A DNA stretch of 64,000 nucleotides, from the NCBI RefSeq assembly GCF_910589235.1, contig NC_060959.1, forward strand, positions 4,259,763 to 4,323,762, in the 5' to 3' direction. Within the stretch, counting starts at the first letter, position 1; each line of letters begins with the position of its first letter. This stretch comes from Vespa crabro. Lineage: Eukaryota > Arthropoda > Insecta > Hymenoptera > Vespidae. Both the position numbers and the translations under genes were made by a program. Positions 25,279 through 36,941 of the stretch are shown one piece after another. The notes under the pieces were generated by a model. The model did no database searches, had not been told where the DNA came from, and saw only the letters and a program-made list of their open reading frames with translations.

Positions 25279-28153
25279 TTAATATAACCTGTACAACATT
25301 TTTCGTTGCATCCGATGTTGAAGCTCTCCACGACGAATCATTGTGTGTATAACTTTGTAAATAGCACGTTCTGGATATTTTTGTTTAAGAAAATCATTAA
25401 CAATGTTTTGTTCTGAGACTTGATTTCCAATAGGGAATCTATTTTTTAATTGTTTTTCAATGCGAGACAATATCTCATGATCTTCTTCTGAAGTGAATCC
25501 TTCTGCACCTGTAAAATATGATGTATTAATATTAAGGACTCGTATGTTATAAAAATAATTTTCTTGTTTTTAATTAATAATTACTAGATATTTGTTACGC
25601 ACGCACGCACACACACACACACACACGCCTTACCAGCTAATGAACCAGACATAGCAGCATCTAATGTAGAAACTTGAAATAGTCTGAGAGCTTCATTAAC
25701 ATGAATTTCAGTAGCGAAAGATTGAAGTTGCATTTTTGCCAAAGCTTCAGAAATTCTTATAACAGCTTCTAATTGACGGACAGTGATGGGTATGGATAAT
25801 CGTTTTTCACTTCCTTTTTCATGCTCTCTCGTACTAGCACGCATTCTTACATAATGATTCTTTAGTTTTTCACCTGCTTCTTTATTAAGTCTTGGACCAG
25901 ATTTTCTATAGAAATCGCATAATTACGTTGATCACATAACGTGGATTATGATATTTGTAGCATACAAAAAGTAATAAAAAATTAATCTTACAATCTACAA
26001 TAATGTATATATCTTTTGAGTATATGTAATGGAAGTTCTCCTTCTATCAATTGCTCAGTTAATTGACCAGCATTACTATGTATATTTAAAACGTGCTTTG
26101 CTAATGTAATATCTCTGTTTTCTTCATGTTCATCTTTAACAATGAATATCATATCAAAACGAGAAAGAATAGTTGGCATAAAATCTATATTTTCTTCGCC
26201 TTTTATATCATCCCATCGTCCAAAAATAGAATTTGCAGCTGCTAGTACAGAACATCTTGTATTTAAAGTCGTTGTTATGCCTGCTTTTGCAATTGATATG
26301 GTTTGCTGTTCCATAGCTTCATGAATCGCAACTCGATCATCTTCTTTCATTTTGTCAAATTCATCTATGCAAACAACACCACCGTCTGCTAATACCATTG
26401 CACCACCTTCCATTACAAAGTTTCTCTACAAATGACCAAAGTATTTATAAAAGAAGACAAGAAATGTATTAGTAGTATATTATTATTACTCACCGTAACA
26501 GAATCTCTAGATACAGACGCCGTAAGACCTGCAGCTGAGCTTCCTTTGCCGGATGTATACACACCAATTGGTGCAACTGTCTCTACAAATTTTAATAATT
26601 GTGATTTAGCAGTACCTGGATCACCTAACATTAAAACATTAATGTCTCCTCTCCGACATAAACCATCGGGCATTCTTTTTCTAGAACCACCAAATAATAA
26701 ACATGCAATTGCTTTCTTAATGTCCATTGCACCAAAAATACTGGGTGCAATACTCTTTGCAATTCTTTCATATAAATTTGAATCAGCTGCTAAATGTCTG
26801 AATAAATCTTCTTCTTCTGATGTAATGCATGTCTGTACACCTAAAAGCCATGTATTAATATTATTTTGTAAGAAAAGAGTTTTAAACCATGTAAATTAAG
26901 ATTTTTATAGTAATAACAGATTTTACCACTTCCTGTGTTTTCTCCATCAACAAAAATACCCACAACTCTTATATAAGGTGCTCGCACACCAACTAAAGCT
27001 TTATCTTTTCTGTTTCCTCTATCGCCTGTTTTGGAAACTTTTTTAATGGAATATATACCAAGAATAAGAACTCTATTTCCAGGTACAACTCTATCACATA
27101 AATAACGGTCACAATATAATTGCAGATGTCTTGGCATTTCACCCTGTGGAATATGTTCTGGTAGTTCTTGTAATTTTAAAACTTGGAAATCAACACATTT
27201 ACATTTATCTGGCATTATAAAAAATGGATCCAACGGACATTTTGGTCTACCAGCCTGTTCTCTAAAAAATAATGTTTATGTTATTTGAGGTTATTTTCAA
27301 TTGAAATAAAAATAGAAGACAATATTTTGTGTTGTAGAATACATACGTAGTGCATTTTCTTGGTAGAGCATACCCTTCTAATCCTGGTTTAATAGCAATG
27401 TTAGTTTGCACAACTCTACATGAACGACATTGTATTGCAATTTTTGTTGCTTTAGATCTAATTCCAGAAGCAGAAACAACAATACCAGGAATTTTTATAA
27501 GTTTTGATACAATGTCTGGCTATAGATATAAAATATTTTATATGAAAAATCAAGAAGATATATTTACTTTTTCATGTTAGAAATAATAAAAATAATAAAA
27601 AATAATAGTCTACAGATTATTCTACTAATTACCTTCATGCCTCTTAAAGAACTTGGATGTGCATCAGACGATAAAAGTATTTGTATGTCTTCAACTTTTT
27701 CTTCTCCTTCAGGACGAGGAGCTGTAAGTTCATCAGCAACATCTTGTGCTGCTTCTTCAAGGATTGATAGATATTCCGTTGGAAGTTTATGAACTTTTTC
27801 GGCAAGAGACTCATCAAAAGCAGCCAAATCTTCTAAATTAATCTCAAGGTAATATTGACCAAGATTATAATTTCTTTTGAGAGTATCTCTGATATCAAAA
27901 TTAAGAATAAATTATAGATGTATATACACATTGATTTAATATTTTATAAATTATTAAAAATGAAAGTAATTATTCATAAAATAATCATATAAATTATGTA
28001 CCTATATTTGTAATTAAAATTGCCTTCATGAAATTGTCTGATAAATTCTTTGAATTTCTTTTTAGAAGCTTGTAAATTACTTTGAGATTCAGAAGCTTCA
28101 TCTACAGAAAAATTATCTGAAAAGAATATACCTGGATTGTCAAACCCTTCCAT
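25279..28153 (-). CDS. Mcm5: DNA replication licensing factor MCM5 (intact)
   Basis: Subunit of the MCM2-7 replicative helicase, nuclear. Eight exons on the minus strand: 28002-28153, 27633-27888, 27347-27519, 26927-27261, 26494-26840, 25992-26425, 25634-25905 and 25279-25508; the phases close to 732 aa, the usual length. The protein starts MEGFDNPGIFFSD, as in animal MCM5. It has a cysteine-containing zinc-binding region (CRSC...CTTEQAGRPKC), Walker A GDPGTAKS, Walker B VVCIDEFDKM, and the arginine-finger segment TILSRFDMIF. The C-terminal winged-helix part ends in LYRLY. It is head-to-head with Sde2 (318 bp between ATGs) with an E2F-type site 62 bp upstream of the ATG. The 3' two exons are the source of the dead fragments in units 1-3. 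Confidence 0.97.
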
Positions 28154-28214
28154 ATTAAATATTTAACACCGTTTTTGGTTATAGTAAAATATTACAGCCA
28201 TTCGCTGCTATAAA

Positions 28215-28226
28215 TTTGGCGGGAAA
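28215..28226. promoter_or_regulatory. E2F-type site TTTGGCGGGAAA
   Basis: Twelve bases match the classical E2F consensus (TTTSGCGSGAAA) and lie 62 bp from the Mcm5 start codon. MCM genes are known E2F targets in flies and vertebrates, so S-phase control of Mcm5, and perhaps of Sde2, is likely. Confidence 0.75.
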
Positions 28227-28360
28227 TAGTCAAATTCTTTTCCAAAGCGCGGTATAGCATTATGTTAGAAAATTTATATAGAGATTACTTTTCAAGTATT
28301 AGTTATTTTAAAGTAGTATTTCATTGGTCGAATTTCAAAATTTTAATTTTATTCTGCAAA

Positions 28361-28372
28361 GGTAGATGGCGC
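28361..28372 (+). promoter_or_regulatory. CTCF-like motif GGTAGATGGCGC
   Basis: Fits the insect CTCF-type core (YAGRKGGCRS) and lies 100 bp upstream of the Sde2 ATG, within the shared promoter. A single motif match; binding is not shown. Confidence 0.35.
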
Positions 28373-28471
28373 AGTGGTACAATATTATTATTTCTACCAA
28401 CATATTGTGACCTATTATAAGAATTGTGTGTTATTTCTTTATAGATCTTTGAAAATAAATAAAGTATAAAT

Positions 28472-29970
28472 ATGATAAATGTACAAATTTGTACTGGGAA
28501 AACTACAAAACACATATTTATTAGTGATGAATTGTTTTCAGTCGATAAAATATGGGAGCGGTTTGAAGAAATAATTGTAAGTAGAGAATACAAAATCTAA
28601 CCTTGTAGTTGATTGTATCGTCATTCTTGATACTCATATCCCAGAGATAACTTATAAGTAAATTATTAGTATTAATCTATGTATAATACTTTATTTTTAT
28701 ATAGGGTGTATCAAGAGAGAATTTTTATATAGTTCATAATGGCCGCACTATTAATGAAAGTAATATATTCTTGCATGGTTGCGCAACTATTATTCCAAAA
28801 TTATTGGGTGGAAAAGGTGGTTTTGGCTCTATGTTACGGGCTATAGGTGCTCAAATTGAAAAAACTACAAATCGCGAGGCTTGCAGAGATTTGAGCGGAC
28901 GCAGATTAAGAGATATAAATGAAGAAAAAAGACTTAAAGCTTGGATTGAAAAGCAAGCAAAACGTAAAGAGGAAGCAGCTGAACGTAAAAAGAAAAAGTT
29001 AGAAAGGCTTTGTGCAGAACCAAAGCATGAGTTTAAAGATCAAAATTATGAAAAGGAGAGATCAATTTTGACAGAAAAAATTGGAGATGCAGTAGAAGAA
29101 GGATTTAAAGTTGCTATTGCTGGAGGTTCAAGTATTAAAAGAAAATGTGAAGAAGAAGTTAAGAGTAATAAGAAAAAAACAATACTGGATTTAGATATTG
29201 ATTCTGATGAGCTTGATACTTCAGATGATAGTGATATAGAAAATAGTGAGCCAGTAAAATTTAATAAATTCGAGCAACAAATATCTAATGATAGTGGGCG
29301 TTCTAGTGATGAAACTGAAAGAGATAATGATAAATTATGTGAAACAAAAGCTGTAAATTCAATTAATTCTGAAAATGTGAATACATGTACAAACATTTCA
29401 GTTGAAAATAGTGAAGAAAAAATAGTAGATTCTAAAAATGAAAAAATAGATAAAAAAAATGAAGTTGCTGATGACATTTCAATTCAAAGTAATGAAGAAA
29501 AAATAGTAGATTCCAAAAATGAAAAAGTAGATAAAGAGAATGAAATTTCTAATGACATTTCACTGGGAAGTAGTGAAGAAAAAATAGTAGATCCTAAAAA
29601 TGAAAAAATAGATAAAAAAAATGAAGTTTCTAATGACGTTTCAGTTGAAAATAGTGAAAAAAAAATAGTAGATTCTAAAAATGAAAAAGTAAAAAGAAAA
29701 AATGAACTTGTTGATGACATTTCAATTGAAAATAATGAAGAAAAAATAGTAGATTTTAAAAAGGAAAAAATAGATAAAGAGAATGAAGTTTCTAATGACA
29801 TTTCATTTGAAAAAAGTGAAGAAAAAATAGTAGATTCTAAAAATGAAAAAGTAGATAAGAAGAATGAAGTTGTTAATGAAGTTTTGGTAATAAATAATCT
29901 AGTAGAAAATGTTGAAAAAAATGGAGTTGCAACTTCCACTGACATTACAGCAGTAGAATCTAAATTCTAA
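28472..29970 (+). CDS. Sde2: SDE2 homologue, replication-stress and splicing factor
   Basis: Two exons, 28472-28576 and 28705-29970, encode 456 aa. Residues 1-71 form a ubiquitin-like domain ending in LLGG, followed by KGGFGSMLRAIGAQIEKT, the hallmark of Sde2: the ubiquitin-like part is cut off after GG by a deubiquitinating protease. The next conserved block, ACRDLSGRRLRDINEEKRL, leads into a Lys/Glu-rich coiled region. The C-terminal third is acidic and contains six near-perfect 27-residue repeats. I see no SAP-like domain at the C-terminus, which human SDE2 has. In vertebrates SDE2 binds PCNA and fork-protection proteins; in fission yeast it acts in splicing. Head-to-head with Mcm5. Confidence 0.93.
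29398..29883 (+). repeat. 81-bp coding minisatellite in Sde2 (six copies)
   Basis: Six in-frame copies of an 81-bp unit encode 27-residue repeats of the form S-x-E-x-S-E-E-K-I-V-D-S-K-N-E-K followed by a K/N/E/V stretch ending in DI. Units start at 29398, 29479, 29560 and so on. Because the length is a multiple of three, copy-number change would keep the frame. Confidence 0.93.
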
Positions 29971-30283
29971 AAACTTACTGGAATAGCAGACTAAATAAAT
30001 TTTTATTTTCTCTTATTTATTTATTAATAGTTAATGTCATATTTTTACATTTGTTTATTCATTGTAATCCAATCCATTATTTTATATATCAGAAATTTAT
30101 GCTAAATTTATAAGTATACTGTTTAATTATCATATAATTTGAAATAAATATTTTTTATAATACTAATAAATAAATATATATATATACATACAACATATAT
30201 ATAGTAAATATATATGGTAAATTTTGTTTATGATTTTAGACGTAGAATAATTACAGATTGTAAGATAATTGAATTAATATAAG

Positions 30284-30757
30284 TTATAAACTAGTTATAC
30301 AAAGTGTATCAATAAAATTATAATTACAACGAAGAATTGGTGAAAGTTTTGAAGTATATAGTTCTCTAGTAAGCTGTGTACCAATTGCAAATAATGTTAT
30401 TGATACTACCACGGATCTCAAAAAATCATCTGCAAGAATACTTTTACTTGTACTGTGATATAAGTCTAATATATATTTAGCACCAATGAGGATGAAATTA
30501 TCATTTCTCAGATATCCATCTTGACTTTTGTCTAAGTATTAAATTAGAAAAATATTCAATAAATGAGTAAAACATTAATTTTTCAATAATGAAAGAAATT
30601 TTTCTCACCTTTAGGAAAAAATTTTTGACATTTATGAACATAGGGGCAACAACAAATTTTTCGATGAGAAGTCTACAAATTATTTATAATTAATTATTTA
30701 ATTTAGATAAAATTTATATGTATATACTTTCTTATATTAAAAATAAATATTTACCAT
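30284..30757 (-). CDS. Small unrecognised protein, 104 aa, possible membrane anchor
   Basis: Gene model from splice signals: a first exon contributing only the ATG (30755-30757, donor right after it), then 30609-30672 and 30284-30531, all GT-AG, closing in frame at 104 aa. The N-terminal part has clustered cysteines (KICCCPYVHKC). The rest includes NFILIGAKYILDLYH, then DFLRSVVVSITLFAIGTQLT, a hydrophobic stretch that could be a short membrane anchor. I do not recognise the family. Codons look protein-like compared with the flanks (few F/K runs, balanced residues). The start is uncertain because it sits at a splice junction. Downstream neighbour of Sde2, convergent with it. Confidence 0.5.
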
Positions 30758-31029
30758 AGTTATGTTTAAAAGATTCACATAAATTCTTCTCAATAATTTC
30801 TATATTTATCTAATTTAAAATTTCTTTGATGCAGATCGAATAGATAAAGATAAAAACATTAATCGCCAGGAGGACGAATAGATCGAGATTTCGTCCTCCA
30901 AGATCATTTTCGTAATTTGTTAAAAAAAACTGTTTTCCATTTTCAAATAAATAAAGTGTGTTGACGCTCGCCAAGAAAAACATATTTAAAGATCTTCATT
31001 TGTTTAATATTTAATGTAAGATATGCTTA

Positions 31030-31130
31030 TTAACACATTGCGTGTGATTCATGAGATATCTCGTATATAACAAACCAAATTTTGTAGCCAGGTTACGAGA
31101 TATCTTTTTTTAATGTTTTTTCATAGAATA
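31030..31130 (+). mobile_element. TTAA-associated MITE fragment
   Basis: About 100 bp starting TTAACACATTGCGTG, similar over its length to the left part of the element at 36942 (shared ACGAGATATCT-type and TTTTTTCATA segments). No matching right end is seen, so it is a partial copy. Confidence 0.5.
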
Positions 31131-31522
31131 TATATTATAAAGTAATATTCGATATTAGTATAATGATTTTTAAAATTTATAAATAAAAGGTCTTAAATAC
31201 GAAGCATAATGGTAATTTATAGGTAAAATAATTGACGTATAATTGCAACATTCGTTTATTAGTCCGATAAGTTGAAATTTAAACAGAAGTCGAATCACCG
31301 CTATTCGTACTTAATTTTCTTTTAAACGATTGATTGCTTTTAGAATTGAAGTATTGTTCTTCGAGAATTTTTCCACGTACTCTATTAGATCATTTTAAGG
31401 TAAGAATGATAAAAATTTTTTTTGTTTTAATTTTATCAATCGATTATTTATTTAAAAAACGCACAAAATTACATTAATTAGAGAGAATAAATAATTAATG
31501 AATATTCTGATTGTTTTAGATA

Positions 31523-32871
31523 ATGTTTTTTTATTGGCTCTATATCTTTATTTTGGGTAATTTTTCCGTTCGTTTGATCGTTTCATCAGATGGTATGAAA
31601 ATTGTAATTAATTATAATATTAAATAATTATAAAAAAATAATATATATGCAAATACGCAATTATTAAATTCTCATTAACAGTTAACGTAATGCATCACTC
31701 GAATTGGTTACTCTTAGACCATGATAAATGTGGCAATTCCAATACCGATCGTATTATAGGTGGTAAAAACGCTAATATGGGTGCGTATCCGTGGATTGCT
31801 AGAATAGGATACATCATAGTTAAATCTAATCCAATAAATTTTAAGGGATTGGATTTTATATGCGGTGGTACTTTAATTAATAAATACAATGTAGTAACAG
31901 CTGCACATTGCGTGACAAACTTACCAAAATGGTAAATGATTTTTTATTAATATTTTAATTACCGCTAATAATAATTTTCATGATATTTACATGGATCGAT
32001 TAAAATTGGTCATCCTATATATTTTCGTTGGTGTGATTTCATGTCGTCAATTTTGTTTATTTCAACGATTTAAAAAGGCTTAAAATCACCGATGTTCGAT
32101 TAGGAGAATATAACACGATGACAGATCCCGATTGTGAAAAAGGATACTGTGCCGAACCAGTTCAAGATATTAAAATAAAATCTATCAATGTTCATAAAGA
32201 TTACAATCATCCGAAGTTTAGAAATGACATTGCAATAATACGTTTGGATAAGCCCGCTATTTATAATGGCAAGTAGAAAGACATTTGATTAAATTAATTC
32301 ACCGTCGATATCCAAGTTTATCTTATGATATAATATTATTATTTGTATAGAATTTGTAATACCTATTTGTATGCCGCATAGTGATTTGCTTAAAAAAGAT
32401 TATACCGGTGAAATGGTGGAAGTTGCTGGCTGGGGAATATACGACATAGGTAAAAATCTTTTTCCTTTTAAGAGAGTGAGATTATTCTTTTCTTTTTTAT
32501 AAATATTTTTTCTTTTTTCATTTTTATACATTAATTTTAAATTTATAACAGAAACTTCTAAATCAAGCAAATTGCTTCAAACGATCACAATGCCGATCCA
32601 AGAAACGAGAAAATGTAAGGAAATTTTTAAAACGCGTGCTACAATAAGCGATCAACAAATATGCGTTGGAGGTGTTATCGGTATAGATTCCTGTCGTGGA
32701 GATAGCGGTGGACCTCTAATGAAAGTGGAAACTATTGACGAATTACCAAAATATTACATCATCGGAATCGTTTCTTTCGGTGTTCAAGATTGTGGTGCCA
32801 CAACAAGTCCTGGTGTTTACACCAAAATATCTCATTACATCATTTGGATACTTGATAATATTAATTCATAA
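31523..32871 (+). CDS. Secreted trypsin-like serine protease 1 (no CLIP domain)
   Basis: Five exons: 31523-31592, 31682-31931, 32078-32268, 32351-32449 and 32552-32871, closing at 309 aa. A hydrophobic signal peptide (residues 1 to about 20) is followed by a short propeptide with one Cys and activation site NTDR47|IIGG. The S1 triad is present: His in TAAHC, Asp in NDIAIIRL, Ser in SCRGDSGGP; Asp six residues before the catalytic Ser predicts cleavage after Arg or Lys. Unlike its two neighbours it has no CLIP domain. The exon 3 donor is GCAAGT, so the third intron would be of the GC-AG class; the frame closes only with it. First of a tandem cluster of three proteases on the same strand. Confidence 0.88.
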
Positions 32872-33662
32872 AATATCCATCGAATAATATATATATATTT
32901 AGATATATTGTTAATATTATATAATAGAATGAAATAACGGGTTCTTAGGAAAGTCTTAACTTTTTGTATTTATTGTGAATGTTATATCGAAATACCTAGT
33001 AATTTTATACGTAGGTAATTTACCTTGGAAAAGAGTCCATGCCCATTCATTTGAATTCTGCTTAAAATTACCAGGAAGAATATCACAGGGGAATTCAATG
33101 TATTCCTATCTAGAATAAGTACGTATATGTATGTATTTATGTTTGATAGTGATGATCTATAAAATCGTAAAAATATTGTTTCAAAAAATTAATAAATAAT
33201 AATAATAGAATTTAATTATTATAAACAATATTGCTTTGTAGAAAGGTGAGAACAAAAATTTATATTTATTTCAATAATTAATGAAACTAAAGAAAACAGA
33301 AATACTTCGTTTCATTTCATTTAATTGCAACTTTGATAAATTTTATTACCGAGATATTCGTATTTTTTTTATTCGCATAAGATGTTAGAAGAGATAAGTT
33401 AAATAGAAGGAGGAAGTATTGTCAGAAATTGCCTGAAAAGAGAAATGTAAAATACGTAAACGGCCGGAGGCCAATTAGTCAGATCTATAATGCTGTAGTG
33501 GGAGACACTAGTTGACCATGGCTTCAGTCCCTCATCGTTTGCGGTGTCAGTTGATGCCCAGACTTCCAGCATAGCGACAAGATTTGCGGTTCATCAACGT
33601 TATACGTGGATACGAAATTTTCTGTTTGCTTTTAATCGTTTAATAAAGATTCGATATTAAGG
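32872..33662. other. Intergenic region before protease 2
   Basis: Mostly AT-rich. The last 220 bases (about 33460-33660) are richer in GC and probably contain the promoter and 5' UTR of protease 2; TTCAGTCCC near 33523 resembles an insect initiator, without a clear TATA box. No gene seen. Confidence 0.4.
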
Positions 33663-35732
33663 ATGTATTCCTTTGTTGCTATGATTGCTATCTTCTATGT
33701 ATCAACGTTTAATACCGTCGATGCACGTAAGTAATTAAAAATTTTGTATTTCTGGTTTCATTATCTTTTTTTCATATTTTAATTCTTCTTATCAAACGAT
33801 TCATTGATATTTCTATTGATATTACTCCAACATTAATCACTACGTTGAATAGATATTTTAATTACAATATGTAATTAAATATAGATTCTGTTAGAACATG
33901 TGTTAATTATTTAAAGCCATTGTATTTTGTCATTTATAAAATTTACTTTTATAAATTATTATTTAAAAGTTAAAAATTATTATTAAAATGTCTTCAATAT
34001 GAAATAAAAATGTTTATCTAATAAGTGATTTCTGCTTATGAAGTCATCAATTTTAATGATCGACGATTTCCACTAATAAATACAGTCGTAATTAATGATT
34101 ATATATATTTAAACACATCAAATATGATATATTAACTGATTTAAATAATCTTTTATGTCTCTTCTTCTTCTTGACAAAATCGTTTCGATTAGTTAATCAT
34201 GAGTACGAAGCTGGATACGATGAGAATGATGTCGTGGAAAAATCCTTAGTTAATACGTTAGTTAATAATTACAACACTATTTATCTTGATCTTTTTAAAT
34301 GTGTTATGTGCAATCGAAAAAATACGAGTATTATTCTTTTTTATCCTGATTATTTATCAAAACAATATATGTTACGATGATGTGTTACATAATTTTTCAA
34401 ATCTTTTATAATAAATTTCGAATGTACATATCATCATCAAGATTATTATAAAGAACATTAAAAATAGATTTAGAAATTCTGATCTTTGAAGTATTATATA
34501 ATGTATGTGTGTGTTTTTTTTCATAGAATTTCCAAGACAATCTGATTGCAATACGCCAAATGAAATTGCTGGAAATTGTATTACAATCCGTCAATGTATA
34601 CCATTATTGACTATGCTTCAAGAAAAGCCTCTCCGACCGGAAACCGTGGATTATCTAATACGATCTCAATGTGGCTTCGAAGGCAAAGATCCTCGTGTAT
34701 GTTGTCCTCTTTCTACTGTCGAATCAAATCGAATCAGTCAACCTTCTTATCCGGGGACTGTACCACCTACAGAAGAAAAACATAGTGCATCAGAAAAAAC
34801 AGACGATACCGTCAGCAATTTACTTGATAATCCTTTATTACCAACCGAATGCGGAAAAAGTTTGATACCTCGAATCATCGGAGGACAACGTACTGCTCTT
34901 GATGAATTTCCATGGATGGCTCTGTTGGAATATCAACATCGTGAGTAATTAAGAGCTAAAATTATTATTATTTATTTTTATCGTATAAGGGATCTTGACT
35001 TATCTGTAATAATTTATTTTAGCAAGAGGACGAACTACTGCCTGCGGAGGAGTTTTGATTAACGAACGTTATGTACTTACTGCTGCTCATTGCATAAAGG
35101 GTAAGGATTTACCACCAACGTGGACGTTAACAAGCGTACGATTAGGTGAATACGATACCTCCTCCGATAAAGATTGCATTCAAGAGGAAGACGAAGTTAT
35201 ATGCTCCGATGATCCGATCACAGTAGGCATCGAAGAACAAATTGCTCATGAACAATACAGACCATTGTCGAAAGATCAGAAATATGATATCGCATTATTG
35301 AGATTGTCAAGGAATATCGTCTCGACAAATTATATAAAGCCAATTTGTTTGCCACGAACTCCTTCATTTGGTCAAAAAATGTACGTAGCAGGTTGGGGTA
35401 AAACGGAATACAATTCGTCCTCGGATTTCAAGCTAAAACTAGCATTACCTTTGACCGATAAAAATGATTGCGATAGAACTTATAATCAAGTTGGTATCAG
35501 GCTCGGTTTCGGACAAATTTGTGCCGGTGGTCAGAAAGGTAAAGATTCATGCAGAGGAGATTCAGGTGGACCACTCATGTCTGTTGAAAATTCATCTAAC
35601 GGTAATGGAATATGGGCAGCCGTAGGAGTTGTATCCTTTGGTCCTACACCCTGTGGTATGCCTGGTTGGCCTGGTGTTTATACTAAAGTTTATGATTTTG
35701 TTCCATGGATAACTAGTAAGATAAGGTCTTAA
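33663..35732 (+). CDS. CLIP-domain serine protease 2 (venom-protease-like)
   Basis: Three exons: 33663-33726, 34527-34940 and 35023-35732, closing at 395 aa. A signal peptide (to about residue 21) precedes a CLIP domain with six cysteines (C29, C39, C45, C70, C80, C81) in the standard spacing, ending in CGFEGKDPRVCC. A Pro/Ser/Thr linker leads to the activation site PR137|IIGG and an S1 domain: TAAHC, YDIALLRL, SCRGDSGGP, with the Asp typical of trypsin specificity. The layout matches hymenopteran venom serine proteases with CLIP domains and other clip-B proteases that activate prophenoloxidase or Spaetzle. Which role it has cannot be decided from sequence. Signal-peptide exon ends in phase 1, as in the other two genes of the cluster. 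Confidence 0.92.
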
Positions 35733-36560
35733 GAAAACTATTAGAGGGATTTTGTACTTTCTCGTATTCCTATTCTTTCTAATTTCTTCCTTCTCTTTTT
35801 ATCGTTGTTATTTCTTCTCTTTATTTTTTCCTTCGCAAAAAATTTTTTATTAAAGAAATATTTTAATTAAAACCGACCGATAATTAAAAGAAATTTTACT
35901 CTCGTACTTAATAATTCTACGTGAAACTATATTTATATTAGTTTTAAGAATCTTAAGATATAAAGAATAAAAGAGATAAGAAAGAAAAAACAAAAGCAAG
36001 GAAGAAAACTGCCGGAGTACAATAGACCATGTACTTGACCTTTGACGAACAACTGTAATTACTCATAAAGGAACATGTCGAATTTAATTTATATTCAAGC
36101 GATATATTACTATATTAACTATTTTTTTAATTTAGAAATTATCAATGAATTGTTTCTATCGACTTCTTCATCGGAAGAATAAAATTCTTTTTTTCTACTA
36201 TTTGTCGCACGTATAATCTAAGATGTTTGTATTTATTTTACCTAAAAATCCTCTTCTTTAAAAAATGTAAGAAACAATCTAAGAGTTATAGATTAAGAGA
36301 AAGATAAAAAAAAACACTTGAAGCAATCGACGATAGATTTCGAAAGGTTATCGTATGATTCAGGATCATTGGAAATGTTTAAAAATCTATCGATTAAGAT
36401 TTTCGTGACGAAAGAGCGAATAAATTGTAACATGTGGATTTTAAAATGGTGGGATGGAATTCTTCTAGAAATCTATCTAATTTGCAGTTATTTTTTTATT
36501 TTTTTCGTTTATTACATTTCATTTCGAATATAATAAAATGATCTATAACGAATGTGAACC

Positions 36561-36570
36561 GGGAAATTCC
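36561..36570. promoter_or_regulatory. Kappa-B-like site GGGAAATTCC
   Basis: Exact match to the NF-kappa-B/Rel decamer consensus (GGGRNNYYCC), about 0.8 kb after protease 2 and 1.6 kb before protease 3. Rel factors control insect immune genes, including CLIP proteases. A single site, so only suggestive. Confidence 0.35.
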
Positions 36571-36941
36571 TATGTCAATTCTAACCTAACATGTTCTTAT
36601 CAAAGTAAAGATTAATTTTCAATATATTCTCTTAATTAAGTTATGTGTTTGAAAACTCTCATAATAATTATATAAATAATGATTCCAAATATTTTATTAA
36701 CGCATAAAAAAGAAAAGTATCCTGTTCAGATTTATTTAAAATTTATTTAGTTAATAGATCAATTACATATCGAATTCTCTTATCTTTGTTTTCTTTGTCG
36801 ATTCTGCTATATTATTGTGTACAAATTCGTGTTATATTAACGTATATATGTATTTATATCATATATACATAGATAAATAATAGACACATGCATATACACA
36901 CGTAAATATATACATATCATTGTGTTCTTCACAGATAACTG

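Larger units (their letters stand above)
28154..28471. promoter_or_regulatory. Bidirectional Mcm5/Sde2 promoter
   Basis: Short head-to-head interval between two genome-maintenance genes. It holds an E2F-type site and a CTCF-like motif, listed separately. A shared promoter would co-regulate the pair; that is inference. Confidence 0.65.

Noticed and set aside
26432..26899. 155-aa plus-strand open frame over Mcm5 exon 5
   Set aside because: It lies opposite the Walker A exon of an intact conserved gene and has no recognisable domain.
29484..29945. 153-aa open frame antisense to Sde2 (and 29046-29477 likewise)
   Set aside because: Mirror of the Sde2 repeat region; the Ser/Phe/Leu-rich translation is the complement of Lys/Glu codons, and Sde2 on the other strand is a recognised gene.
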